Shown here: positions 24,587-34,624 of the stretch, piece by piece | Layout of the letters: every line of letters begins with the position of its first letter | How positions within the stretch are numbered: position 1 is the stretch's first letter | Assembly (NCBI GenBank): GCA_026874595.1 | Contig: CM049321.1 | Span: forward strand, 10,341,979-10,405,978 | Direction of reading: 5' to 3' | Source: Sipunculus nudus | Taxonomy: Eukaryota; Annelida; Sipuncula; Golfingiida; Sipunculidae | Length of the DNA stretch: 64,000 bases | The notes under the pieces: generated by a model | The model's input: only the letters and a program-made list of their open reading frames with translations | Told to the model about the DNA's origin: nothing | The model's database searches: none | Position numbers and translations under genes: made by a program

Positions 24587-26106
24587 GATTACAAAAGTTT
24601 ATCTTTGTGAAACACGGTTGTAACAATCATGCAAGATGACTCCTGTGGTCAAACAACTAGCTGCAGGTGAAACCCTGAAAATAAGATAACTTGTTTCCAA
24701 ATTGATAGAAATTTTTAAAAATTTAAGGAAATCATAAACACATATTGATAAAGACTAAATCCTTGTAGCATTTGAGGGCAGGGTATGTGCAAAGTCTTTT
24801 ATGATGCTAATGTTATTTGTTAGTGATTGGTTTTATAACTTTTATTTTGTTTAATTTTTGTATGATGTGATGAAATCATCAGTAAAATTTGACTGCAGTA
24901 TTACCTGTATTATATATATAAATTACGTGGAACTGAGATAATTAACATCACCACCAAGCTTTAATTATCAGGATAAAGGTTACAAGGGCCTTGCAACCTA
25001 CCGGTATATCTTTTGTGGCCTACACTCAATTACCCACGCCATTTCAAGATAATTAACTATAATGTATACTGGTTATTCAGCTATCATAGCAATAATCATA
25101 ACATATTAGAATTTAAGTAATATTAATACTTCAGGTAGTCTTTTTTGATGAAGAGGAAGGGAGTTAAATAGGTTTAGATTTTTGTCAGAAGAATATATTT
25201 TGATTTTTCTCTTATCAATCATTGGGTACTAGCATTTCAACTACAAAATGTAGTCTGTTTTATAGATAATTATACTCTTAATAGGATATTGGGTCATCAT
25301 TCCATCAGGCTTAATGAATCAGAAAAATAAAACATGAAAGAAAGGTATTTTAAGCATTTTAACTGATATTTGACCAAAAAAGAAGTAATCAAAAGTGGGC
25401 CAAAGTAACCCCGTGGAGGTGGGCCAAAGTTACCCTTAGGGAAAAAACAGCTCTGAAAGCATGAAATTACACTCAGTATGAAATTTGTTTTCACATTAAT
25501 TTATCACTCATACTATTAAAAATAATGATAAATCAACTTAAAAGTGATTGCTTTCCATGTATTTGATGTAGCATCAAAAGTTTGCATGGGTGTCAGAAAA
25601 CACAGTTCAGCTGTACCTGCAGAAACTTAAAAATTGTGACCTATATACTTACTCAAGTGCAACCATGTGGAGCATCTATGAAAGGAAAGACCTTGACCTT
25701 GAAAAAATGAGGGCAGTTAAAACAGTCTAATACCATAAATGGTGGTATTTAAACTCTTTTTTTGAGGTGGGCCAAAGTTTCCCTTCAAGGGCCAAAGTAA
25801 CCCCGTTTTACCGTATACATCCGTGCTTACAATTTGTTATGTGAAAACACCACATTTATTTTGAAACATATCTACACCCTTATCAAGATTATTTCTAATT
25901 TACATCATGTTCACCCTATGTGCATCTCATGAAAATATGGATGTCGATAGTCAAATGTGACATGTCTTATTGCATCACCTCAATTTAACACCCTTTTCTA
26001 GTGTATTACTATCTTGTCATATTGTCTGTTTCATGTACATTTCATGTATTATTTTTACTTACCTTACCAACAATATAGTACACTATGTACTCTTGGTCAT
26101 TATTAT

Positions 26107-27180
26107 TCATGAAGTACAAAATTTACACGCGGCGTTTGAACATTGCCCATGTATAATCCAGTCATTGTTCACATTGCACTCCCTCCACATGTACACGCTT
26201 AAATATCCCGACAACATCTCAGGCTTCACTCCAAGTTTTGGCATCATTAGGCCATGCTTTACCGTTTGCCAACACCCCTCAATACAATTCGTATGGCAGC
26301 TGGTTTTGGGGTCTTTAAATGTTTCACTATGGTTCACCTTGAGATGCCCATAGCCCATCTCTTTCAATTGACTGTATGATTTCCAACGGTCCAAGTATAT
26401 GACAGAGCCTCGGGCGACATGTTTTTTGATAATCGGGAGTAAGGTATTTGCACTCCTGTCCGGTACTGTACACATGAACAGTTTGGATTTATTTTCCCTT
26501 TCACGACCTCCCAGAACCCATCCACCCCTGACCTGATGGCTTTGGGCAAATTTACTTTCGTCGATTTTGACTATGATGCCCGGACCTCCCATCTGTGCAG
26601 CTTGCTCAGTCTCTCGTAACAACACCTCCTCGCACACCTTGCGACTAAAGCTGGCCCAGTCCACAATGGTATTAGGACTCAAGCCAGTCTGGTAACGGAT
26701 TTGGTTGTGCGTTAACCCTATTGTCCAAAAATACGTGAGGTCCAGAATCTCCTCAATACTGAGCTTCGACATGGCAAACCAGGTGCCATGTTGAACTGAT
26801 AATTTCTTATTGTGCTTTGGCCGTCGCTTTTGGCAGCGCCATTGGTAGCCATCACCACAGTCTTTTGTGTTAACTGATACGAGTTTCATTTCACTTTGAC
26901 AAACAGGGCAGGTTCTTCTTTTTGGTACTAAACAATTCTCCATTAGCCAGGTTAAACATGACTCCTTTGACAACAGTACATTGCACACTAGGAAGGTATG
27001 CGAAATGTGAAATGATGATGTAACTGCATCAACTTTACCGAAACTTCCAACAGTATAACTACATTGGGTCGCACTATCTTTCTGAATCACCCCATCTGTG
27101 TTCAAACCCACAGACCTGACGGAGGGGCCTCCACACGATGGCAAAGACCTGGTTTGGCTTTCTTTTTGTGATTTTTCCAA
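26107..27180 (-). CDS. Merlin/ISXO2-like transposase, long intact frame
   Basis: This is an uninterrupted 357-codon frame. A zinc-ribbon-like segment is visible at residues 91-116 (CPVC...WRC), followed by the ISXO2/IS1016-type DDE domain: KIDESKF (Asp207), YLDRWKSY (Asp264) and HTNCIEGCW (Glu301). Known Merlin transposases are of similar or slightly shorter length, so the first 70 residues may not be the real N terminus. The ORF at 27102-27347 lies just upstream in another frame and may supply the true start. It lies immediately beside the pogo element (which ends at 25813), but no Merlin inverted ends or 8-9-bp duplication could be found. Alternatives are a recently active element or a host gene derived from a transposase. 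The intact frame in an otherwise decayed neighbourhood is notable. Confidence 0.85.
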   Translation of the reverse strand: MEKSQKESQTRSLPSCGGPSVRSVGLNTDGVIQKDSATQCSYTVGSFGKVDAVTSSFHISHTFLVCNVLLSKESCLTWLMENCLVPKRRTCPVCQSEMKLVSVNTKDCGDGYQWRCQKRRPKHNKKLSVQHGTWFAMSKLSIEEILDLTYFWTIGLTHNQIRYQTGLSPNTIVDWASFSRKVCEEVLLRETEQAAQMGGPGIIVKIDESKFAQSHQVRGGWVLGGRERENKSKLFMCTVPDRSANTLLPIIKKHVARGSVIYLDRWKSYSQLKEMGYGHLKVNHSETFKDPKTSCHTNCIEGCWQTVKHGLMMPKLGVKPEMLSGYLSVYMWRECNVNNDWIIHGQCSNAACKFCTS

Positions 27181-27347
27181 TCTTCGTTTCTCAACATAAG
27201 TCTAATCGCTCTGGGACCTTTAAACTTTTTCGTTCTTTTGGCCTCATTATCCTCACACTTGCGTTTAGACGGTATCGATGCCATCGTTTCAGTTACAACA
27301 CCTTGGATCTTATCCCTGACAGACGTGTTACCTGTAGGTTTATCCAT
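27102..27347 (-). CDS. Small basic ORF upstream of and overlapping the Merlin transposase
   Basis: The 81-codon frame starts at ATG 27347. It overlaps the transposase frame by 79 bases in a different frame. It is Lys/Arg-rich with nuclear-localisation-like clusters (KRTKKFK, KNHKKKAKP). It may be the real N-terminal part of the transposase, joined by a one-base frameshift or a small intron around 27110-27180, because the basic stretch runs directly into the transposase frame there. It could also be a chance frame. No domain was recognised. Confidence 0.35.
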   Translation of the reverse strand: MDKPTGNTSVRDKIQGVVTETMASIPSKRKCEDNEAKRTKKFKGPRAIRLMLRNEDWKNHKKKAKPGLCHRVEAPPSGLWV

Positions 27348-28015
27348 GGCTGCTATGCTTGATCATTAGTTACAACGGTATCTCAGTAAACAGTTAACAC
27401 AGGTCATGTGATATTTTAATTACCAAAACAATAACAAGCTCACCCACATGTCAGTGATTTACTTGATGTTCACTTGTATTATTTTTCAGTGTAAATAATG
27501 ATATTTTACCCATTTTCTGACATTCCTATATTATAAGACATGCTAATATTCATTATTAATCTATAGATATTTTTATAAAGTTAATGAACACCTACTTAGC
27601 ACAGCTTGATGTAAAAAACCCCATAACTGTGATTTTTGTGCGCTAGGTAAAACCCGGCCATTCACAGATTCCGCGGACCCCACATGCTCATAGTTTAGTA
27701 GAACATTTCACACTATTATACGTCAAAAAGACACACCTCAGATTGATTTTTATTTCCAGTAACAGGGTTTTATTTATTAGCATTAATCATGGATAATCTG
27801 TTGATTTATTTCTTGGGTCACGGATCCAGACTTCATTACATCTCACTTTAAGTCACAGCCTCATTTATGCATATTCATGAGAAATTTCTCGATGGACCGT
27901 TTTCATTTATATTATTGGCTTACACCACAGAGGGTGGCAACACCTTATGTATTTTTACCACATTACTTTACCACAATAGACTTAAATACCTCAACAATTC
28001 ATTGCCTTGCAACTT
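27348..28015. other. Intergenic DNA, nothing recognised
   Basis: This presumably includes 5' sequence of the Merlin element, but no inverted terminus could be matched to the other side. Confidence 0.4.
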
Positions 28016-28090
28016 GCCTTCCTGGCGCAGTCGGATACACAGACGGCTTCTGGGCCTGCGGTCGTTGGTTCGAGACACGTTCGAGGATCA
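28016..28090 (+). repeat. tRNA-like sequence (SINE head or tRNA pseudogene)
   Basis: An A-box (TGGCGCAGTCGG, 28023-28034) and a B-box-like GGTTCGAGAC (28067-28076) start 44 bases apart, as in a tRNA gene. The acceptor and T stems pair poorly, so a functional tRNA is unlikely. Confidence 0.4.
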
Positions 28091-28225
28091 TGTCATTGTA
28101 TGTTACTATATATGTATTTATAATAATCAGTTCTCTCTCACATTTCAGATGTCCGCAGACAACACTCGTATGTACACAGACATACATAACGGCTCAAATG
28201 AGACAAGAACAGTGTTTACAAATAT

Positions 28226-28411
28226 GTTTTATTACGTAAACATTGATGTGAGCGTTTTCTGTATTAATGAGAAGAATAATGAGAATATTCTCTGTTAGTA
28301 TTCACACGCCAGAAGCTCCACTTACAAAATTTTCCCTGAGTAGGCCTATCATCGCCCACTTCCGCCTCATTCTCGGTATCTAGGTCATGCCTCGCTTTGG
28401 TAGAGACACAT
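28226..28411 (+). repeat. DIRS left inverted terminal repeat
   Basis: About 160 bases from GTGAGC (28248) to GAGACACAT (28411) match the reverse complement of 34625-34788 with few differences. The outer 22 bases are more diverged between the two ends but are copied in the internal complementary region. Confidence 0.9.
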
Positions 28412-28525
28412 TTTTCTTCTGGCGTTTGTGCTAGACGGACGTGTCGACGGGCTACTCCCGTCCGTCCGCTGTTGGTTTTCCCATGCTCGTTGCTTCACTT
28501 ACTGTAAGTACGCTTTCATTTTCCC

Positions 28526-28801
28526 TTGGCCACTATGGAAGTCTCTCGGACTTGTTCCTCTTGTGGAGCGTCTCTCCCTTCCTGGGATACGCACCCCTCT
28601 TGTCTCAGCTGTCGCTCCAGTGTGGGCACATGCCTTGGTGAGGCGGACCCATGTTATTATTGTCACACATGGCCACCCTCTCAATGGGCTCGACTTCATG
28701 CATGGTCGACTGCCCTTGATCCCATTGAGCCCTCTACTGCACTGTCTTCGGCTCCGGTGGCGGGGAGCGGGGGGGGGGCGCCACTCCTTCTGTGTCTTTG
28801 A
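28526..28801 (+). pseudogene. DIRS ORF1, N-terminal Cys-rich part, frameshifted at a G-run
   Basis: The frame from ATG 28526 encodes a Cys/His-rich N terminus (CSSCG, then CLSCR, then CYYCHTW) like the putative zinc-binding starts of DIRS ORF1 proteins. It then runs into a poly-G tract (about 28769-28778) and out of frame. A one-base slip in that tract would place it in the frame of the gag-like ORF that follows. The shift could be mutation, assembly error at a homopolymer or programmed. Only homopolymer-resolved reads could tell. Confidence 0.55.
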
Positions 28802-30075
28802 CTGATCCTCCTGTGTTGTCCCCACAGCGTCCTGCTCGGATGGAGGTCACCCGTTCCCCACCGGCTGCAGCGCAGGTAAGTGCTCCCCTCCTGCTTGATT
28901 CGCCCCTTCCTAGCCGTCTGTCCCTTCGTCCCCTTAGGGGCCGTCCTTCCGCTGCTGCGGTTCCCCTCCCGTCCGGGTCTCCAGACGCCCGCCCTGCGGT
29001 TCCTGATACGGACCCCGTCTGTGCCCCGGCTGCTCCTGCGGCCTCGTCCGCTTTTGATTCTCCGTCCGTCTGTTCTCCGCTTGTATTTACAGATCAGGCG
29101 CCTCCGGCCGGTACGGATCAGTGGACTACTCTCAACACGCAGAGGCAGGCGTGGCGCACCATGAAGTCTGACCTCCTTGATCAGGTGGCCCGCACCATGC
29201 AGGAGTCTCGCCCAGACGGGCTGACCTTCCAGCGCCTCAGGCCACCGCCCGCCTCTGCCGCGTCAGCCCGGTTCTATCTGAACCCTTCCACGTTCTCGGC
29301 GCCGACTTCCGGACCTCAGGTCTGCATGGTATTTACCGATGAGACGGCTCGGCTGCTTGACAATCATCATGCCGCCGTCACCGGCGCTATATCCTCATCG
29401 TCTGGGTCACCGGTGCCGCCTGGCGCGCGGCGCCCTTGGCAGATCGGTACCTTGTGGTCCCCTAAGGCATATCAGGCGACCTGCCTTGACAGGCTCGTTC
29501 CGTCTCCCGCCTTTCCCGCTGTTCCATAGGGACCGATGCAGGCCGAAACGGGGCTTGATCAACCCTTCTCTGACTGTAGGTTGCTTTATTCCCCGGCGGC
29601 GCATGTATCAGATTCTCAGCTCTCTTATATGGAGGCTCTCGCCCGCCAGACCGCCGGCGTTGTCGACGACCTTCAGGCCGTTACCAGCCTGTTGTCTATT
29701 TCTCCGGATCCTGCCATATTAAATAATATATGGCAGGCTTCCGCTCATGCATGTGCCCAGTTACAACACTTGGCCTGGCGCCTGGTGAAGGATTGTGTCT
29801 TACTCCGCCGCGCCGGGTGTCTCCGCTCCGTCCAGCCCGTGCTATCTCCCGCGGAGCTCTCGGATCTATATACTCAGCCGTTCGCGGGATCTCTCCTCTT
29901 CGGGGGACATCTATCCCGCGTCTATGAGGCTGCCCTGGATCGTTCAGATCGTCGGGCCTGCCTCCTTACCAGTCCCGTACTGCCCCGGTACGGGCTCCGG
30001 CTGCTAGCCGCTCTGTGGCTCCCGCCCGTCTGCTCGGTCGTCCGGGTCTCGCCAGACCTCCTCCTTTCGCGGTAA
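28792..30075 (+). pseudogene. DIRS gag-like ORF1, duplicate copy 1, in-frame TAG
   Basis: One frame runs from about 28792 to the stop at 30075 with a single internal TAG at 29527-29529, just before MQAETGLDQPFSD. The first half is Pro/Ser/Ala-rich. The second is Leu/Ala-rich and helical-looking (ALARQTAGVVDDLQAVTSL and following), as in the capsid-like proteins of DIRS elements. No catalytic motif is expected. The copy is almost identical to 30223-31506, 1431 bases downstream, which carries the same TAG. GTG at 28792 is not the real start; the frame is open further upstream from the G-run. Confidence 0.7.
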
Positions 30076-30222
30076 GTCCGCTCAGAGGGGTCGCAGCCGT
30101 ATGTGACACTCCTGGTCCGGTAGGCCGCCCTCATTCACCGTCTCTCCAGTTTTTGTGAATCCTTAAGGGCGGATTTCGACCTTGAGTCGGAGTCCACGCC
30201 CCAGGCCACGGCTCCGGGGCAG

Positions 30223-31506
30223 GTGTCTTTGACTGATCCTCCTGTGTTGTCCCCACAGCGTCCTGCTCGGATGGAGGTCACCCGTTCCCCACCGGCTGCA
30301 GCGCAGGTAAGTGCTCCCCTCCTGCTTGATTCGCCCCTTCCTAGCCGTCTGTCCCTTCGTCCCCTTAGGGGCCGTCCTTCCGCTGCTGCGGTTCCCCTCC
30401 CGTCCGGGTCTCCAGACGCCCGCCCTGCGGTTCCTGATACGGACCCCGTCTGTGCCCCGGCTGCTCCTGCGGCCTCGTCCGCTTTTGATTCTCCGTCCGT
30501 CTGTTCTCCGCTTGTATTTACAGATCAGGCGCCTCCGGCCGGTACGGATCAGTGGACTACTCTCAACACGCAGAGGCAGGCTTGGCGCACCATGAAGTCT
30601 GACCTCCTTGATCAGGTGGCCCGCACCATGCAGGAGTCTCGCCCAGATGGGCTGACCTTCCAGCGCCTCAGGCCACCGCCCGCCTCTGCCGCGTCGGCCC
30701 GGTTCTATCTGAACCCTTCCACGTTCTCGGCGCCGACTTCCGGACCTCAGGTCTGCATGGTATTTACCGATGAGACGGCTCGGCTGCTTGACAATCATCA
30801 TGCCGCCGTCACCGGCGCTATATCCTCATCGTCTGGGTCACCGGTGCCGCCTGGCGCGCGGCGCCCTTGGCAGATCGGTACCTTGTGGTCCCCTAAGGCA
30901 TATCAGGCGACCTGCCTTGACAGGCTCGTTCCGTCTCCCGCCTTTCCCGCTGTTCCATAGGGACCGATGCAGGCCGAAACGGGGCTTGATCAACCCTTCT
31001 CTGACTGTAGGTTGCTTTATTCCCCGGCGGCGCATGTATCAGATTCTCAGCTCTCGGATATGGAGGCTCTCGCCCGCCAGACCACCGGCGTTGTCGACGA
31101 CCTTCAGGCCGTTACCAGCCTGTTGTCTATTTCTCCGGATCCTGCCATATTAAATAATATATGGCAGGCTTCCGCTCATGCATGTGCCGAGTTACAACAC
31201 TTGGCCTGGCGCCTGGTGAAGGATTGTGTCTTACTCCGCCGCGCCGGGTGTCTCCGCTCCGTCCAGCCCGTGCTATCTCCCGCGGAGCTCTCGGATCTAT
31301 ATACTCAGCCGTTCGCGGGATCTCTCCTCTTCGGGGGACATCTATCCCGCGTCTATGAGGCTGCCCTGGATCGTTCAGATCGTCGGGCCTGCCTCCTTAC
31401 CAGTCCCGTACTGCCCCGGTACGGGCTCCGGCTGCTAGCCGCTCTGTGGCTCCCGCCCGTCTGCTCGGTCGTCCGGGTCTCGCCAGACCTCCTCCTTTCG
31501 CGGTAA
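30223..31506 (+). pseudogene. DIRS gag-like ORF1, duplicate copy 2, in-frame TAG
   Basis: This has the same protein as copy 1 with a few substitutions (for example SDMEAL for SYMEAL) and the same internal TAG (30958-30960). The frame is open upstream through the 91-base spacer from about 30150, which gives a more natural N-terminal context than copy 1. It ends at TAA 31504-31506. The RT frame begins about 80 bases downstream in the same frame. Confidence 0.7.
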
Positions 31507-31587
31507 GTCGGCTCAGAGGGATCGCAGCCCTATGTGACACTCCTGGTCCGGTAGGCCGCCTTCAGACCTGTTATCCGGCCTGGAGGC

Positions 31588-32514
31588 GTGTCACCTCGCC
31601 CTCCCACGGTTCGTTTTGGTTTCCGAATTTTGTTTTTCACCCCTCCGCCCGGCACGGCGTTTCCGTTCGTTACTCCCCCGCCCTGGGGTCCGGCCAAGCG
31701 TCTCGCGCTCAAAAATGCCATTCGGTCCCTTCTCCTGAAGGGCGCCATTGTCCCAGTCGATCCCGGAACTCCCGGGTTTTATTCCCGCATTTTTCTTGTC
31801 CCCAAGCCTCACGGCCAGGGGCGCCCGATTATAGATCTGAAGCGCCTCAATGCCTTTATTCGACCTCCCCATTTTCAAATGTTCAATATTCCCGCCGTGC
31901 TCCGCACCGTCCGCCCAGGCCACTGGGCGTTCAGGATCAATTTTACAGACGCGTATTTCCATGTACCGATCCACCCTGTGTCTCAGCCGTACCTTCGGTT
32001 CGCCTTCAGCACTCACGTGTTTCAATTCAGAGCCCTCCCGTTCGGGATCATTATTGCGCCCTGGATCTTTACGATCCTTTTTCATGCTGTAACCACTTAC
32101 CTCCGGTCAGTTGGGGTTTCAGTCCTCCCGCACTTGGACGACTGGCTCATTCACGCCCCCTCTCGCGATCTCCTTCTCCACCACCGTGCCCTCGTGCTTT
32201 CCCTTCTTCGCGTTCTAGGCTTTCTGGTCAATGTCCAGAAGTCTCTTCTGGTCCCTACCCAGACCATTCAGTTTTCTGGGCGTGGTCCTGGATTTTCGGG
32301 CCGGTCGTGTGTCTCTCCCGCTCGACTTCGCGGTCAATCTGCGCCGGCGGTTCTGATCCCTTCTGTCGGCTCGTTGTGTCAGCTCCCATCTGGCGGCTTC
32401 CTTACACGGTTCTCTCCACTGGGCGGCCACGTTCGCCCCTATGGGCCGCCTGTTCCTCCGCCCAGTGCAGTCGCTCCTCCGCTCCACGCATCTCCTGGGT
32501 TCGACATCTCATAG
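31588..32514 (+). pseudogene. DIRS reverse transcriptase domain, frameshifted
   Basis: The frame carries the RT core: VPKPHGQGRPIIDLKRLNAF (finger), INFTDAYFHVPIH with the first catalytic Asp, FRALPFGIIIAPWIFT, and HLDDW with the two catalytic Asp. This is the DIRS/Ngaro form of YxDD. Homology leaves this frame near 32270, at TQTIQF, and continues in the +1 frame with LGVVLDFRAGR, so a single-base change has broken the gene. A TGA follows in the new frame near 32350. In a live element the RT copies element RNA and is fused to RNase H. Confidence 0.88.
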
Positions 32515-33190
32515 TACGGCGATTCTGCCTGCCCACCAGGCCGGGCGGGCCCTCCGCCCCTGGCTCCGGCTGTCTTTTCTCCTTCGCGGTATTCCGTTCA
32601 CGCAAACTGTCGCCTTTACAATCTTTACCGACGCGTCTCGGATGGGCTGGGGTGCCCACCTGGCCAATCTTCGTATTTCCGGCCTCTGGTCTCCTCAGGA
32701 GCGTCTGCTCCATATCAATATTTTGGAGCTCAGAGCAGTCCGTTGTGCGCTCGCACGCTGGTCTCTGCGCTTCCTCGACAGTCATGTTCTAGTCATGACA
32801 GACAACACAACGGTTCTTGCATATATCTACAGGCAGGGCGGCATTGGGTCACCCTCGCTTCTGCGGGAAACTTATTGCCTGTTCGATCTGTGTATCCCTC
32901 TCGGTTTTACACTTCAGGCTCGTCATGTCCGCGGTGCCGTGAACGTCCTCGCTGACGCCCTTTCCCAGGATCGCCTAGGTACCCTTACCGCCGTTTCTCT
33001 CCCTCCGCCGGTTCTCCGGGGGATCTTCGACGCTTGGGGGACTCCGGATTTCGACCTGTTCGAATTCCCGAACCCACCGCCCCTCATTCCGTCCGGTCCA
33101 CGGCTACGTCGCCCTTGGTCCTTCTCCCGGACAAGCCCCCGTCCGCCTGGACCGGCCGGTTCTTGTACGGGTTCCCGGCCCCGGCCCTGA
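32441..33190 (+). pseudogene. DIRS RNase H domain and connection, frameshifted
   Basis: RNase H motifs appear in order: FTIFTDASRMGWGAHL (first Asp), NILELRAVRCAL (Glu), VMTDNTTVLAYI (Asp), and VLADALSQDR with the last Asp. The typical post-RNase H sequence begins (FDLFEFPN) but then shifts to the frame of 33034-33375, where FLYGFPAPALIPRLL is the expected continuation. This is another frameshift near 33100. The real domain starts upstream of the ATG at 32441 and is continuous with the shifted RT frame. Confidence 0.85.
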
Positions 33191-33269
33191 TCCCGCGGTT
33201 ACTCCTGCGTCTCTCGGCGGCACCTCTCACGGACCTCATCCTGATCGTCCCGTTTCATCCAGCGGCTCC

Positions 33270-34403
33270 GTGGTTTCCTCGATGTCGTTCGTTTCTCGTC
33301 TGTCCACCCATTCTACTGCCGCTGTCGGTCGATCTGCCACTCCGTCCTCGCCCTGCTCGGTCATACCCTCTGAGCCCTTTCTTACTGCCGTCCGATCGCT
33401 CAAAGATCAGGGGTTTTCAACGCCGGTTACGGCTCTTGCAGCGGCTCCCCGTCGACAATCTTCTGACCGTGTGTATGACTCCCGCTGGCTCATCTTCTCT
33501 CGATGGGCCAGGGAGCGTCATATATATCCACTGGATCCGCCGGTCCAGTAGCTCCTTGATTTCCTCCTGCATTTATTACAGGATAAACGTTTATCCTTCC
33601 CCACTATTCTCGGCTATCGGGCGGCTCTTCTTTCCGTGCTTCGCCCCCTCCGTAGGGATTCGGTTCTCCGTCATCCCGTCGTTTCCGATTTTCTCCAGGG
33701 GGTCCGCGCTCGTTCGTCCCGCCCGCGGTACGTAGTTCCTTCTTGGCGCCTTGACGTGGTACTCTGACTCCTCCGCGACGCTCCTTATGAGCCGCTCCGT
33801 GCACCTGCTCCATCTGTCGCATAAGACGGCGTTCCTCCTGGCGCTCACCACTGCTGGCCGTTGAGCTGAGCTTCATGCTCTCATGGCCGATCCTAAATTT
33901 TCTCAAATTGCAGCTGACAGTTCATCCGCGGACTTTCACTTTCCTCCGGACTTTTATCGTAAATCGCAGTCTTACGATGACCCGCGATTTCATGGCACGT
34001 TCCTGCCCTGCCTAACGGCCGGTACCGGTTCGGCGCAACGAATTGCCCCGTCTGGGCCTTAAGATACTATCTCGCACATGACTCTTTACGTCCGGCTGAA
34101 CTACAGTCCTTCCATGTCACGGCTCATGAGGTCAGGGCTATCGCCTCATCCTTCGCTCACCTTTCGGGCGTATCTCCTGCCGCGATGGTCAAAATGGGTA
34201 TCTGGAAGTCCCCTTCCACGTTTACTCAATTTTACCTCAAGGAAGTTCGCCTGCAAGACTCCGGCCTTTATGCCATGGGTCCCGTGGTTGCCGCAGGCAC
34301 TATCGTCAACGTCTCCCGCACATCTTCCTCGACGTCTACTCACGTTCGGCCCGCTACCTGCCTGCAGACGTCGTCTTTTGATGTGGTTTCTACTCCTTGC
34401 TGA
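33270..34403 (+). pseudogene. DIRS tyrosine recombinase, stops and frameshifts
   Basis: The N-terminal core-binding region is visible (VYDSRWLIFSRWARER) but ends at TAG 33549-33551. It continues beyond as LLDFLLHLLQDKRLSFPTILGYRAAL. The catalytic domain lies in pieces: HLSHKTAFLLALTTAGR then TGA (33862-33864) then AELHAL, where the stop falls on the expected catalytic Arg codon (CGA to TGA would explain it); HEVRAIASSFA (the HxxR box); and FTQFYLKEV with the nucleophile Tyr (34185-34250). In live elements this enzyme inserts the circular DNA copy. Here it is clearly dead. Confidence 0.85.
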
Positions 34404-34465
34404 CCGTATTTTCTTCATCCTCGTCGTTCCAGGTCAGTATCTCCCTCCCTATGGTTTATCTGTTT

Positions 34466-34577
34466 CTTCTCATTAATACAGAAAACACTCACATCGATGT
34501 TTACGTAATAAAACCCCCCATTCCCCTCCCCGTGAATGGTGGTTTTGCTAGTAAACGGATGTGAGCTTTTCTGTATA
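34466..34577. repeat. DIRS internal complementary region
   Basis: The left half (34466-34513) is the reverse complement of the element's first 50 bases, and the right half (from 34514) that of its last 70 bases. The junction reads AATAAAACCCCCCATT. In DIRS elements this segment templates completion of the ends and formation of the circular intermediate. Confidence 0.9.
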
Positions 34578-34624
34578 ACAATCATCTATCCCTCCCCCGA
34601 TACTTCCTACTTTGCCCTCGAATA

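Larger units (their letters stand above)
20967..25813 (-). mobile_element. pogo/Tigger-type DNA transposon, interrupted at its left end
   Basis: The right end reads GGGCCAAAGTAACCCCGTTTTACCG followed by TA (25814-25815). The reverse complement of this end occurs at the left split in two: TA-CCGTAAAACG at 20965-20976, then CGTAAAACGGGGTTACTTTGGCCC from 22230, with a 1253-bp element between. The inverted ends are about 25 bp (C-N-GTAAAACGGGGTTACTTTGGCCC) with a TA target duplication, as in Tc1/mariner/pogo elements. GGGCCAAAGTAACCCC-like copies also occur internally at both sides (about 22410-22450, 25395-25440, 25768-25785), probably subterminal transposase-binding repeats. Without the insertion the element is about 3.6 kb. 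It carries the frameshifted transposase at 22769-24586. Confidence 0.85.
28792..31562 (+). repeat. 1431-bp direct duplication inside the DIRS element
   Basis: 28792-30131 and 30223-31562 are nearly identical, with about ten differences seen by eye over 1.34 kb. They are separated by 91 bases (30132-30222). Those 91 bases read in frame into copy 2 (FCESLRADFDLESESTPQ...), so they look like the authentic upstream ORF1 sequence of a full-length element. The sequence before copy 1 is different. Confidence 0.95.

Noticed and set aside
24172-24588. 138-codon plus-strand frame
   Set aside because: It is the antisense of the transposase pseudogene.
28016-28090. Functional tRNA gene
   Set aside because: A and B boxes are well spaced but acceptor and T stems do not pair. 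It is treated as a tRNA-like remnant.
30163-30801. 212-codon minus-strand frame
   Set aside because: It is antisense to the gag-like duplicate and Arg/Gly-rich, a shadow of the GC-rich coding strand.
31446-32792. 448-codon open frame in the DIRS element
   Set aside because: It overlaps the RT frame out of phase and has Ser/Pro/Arg-rich composition from GC-rich antiphase reading. RT motifs are in the 31588-32514 frame.
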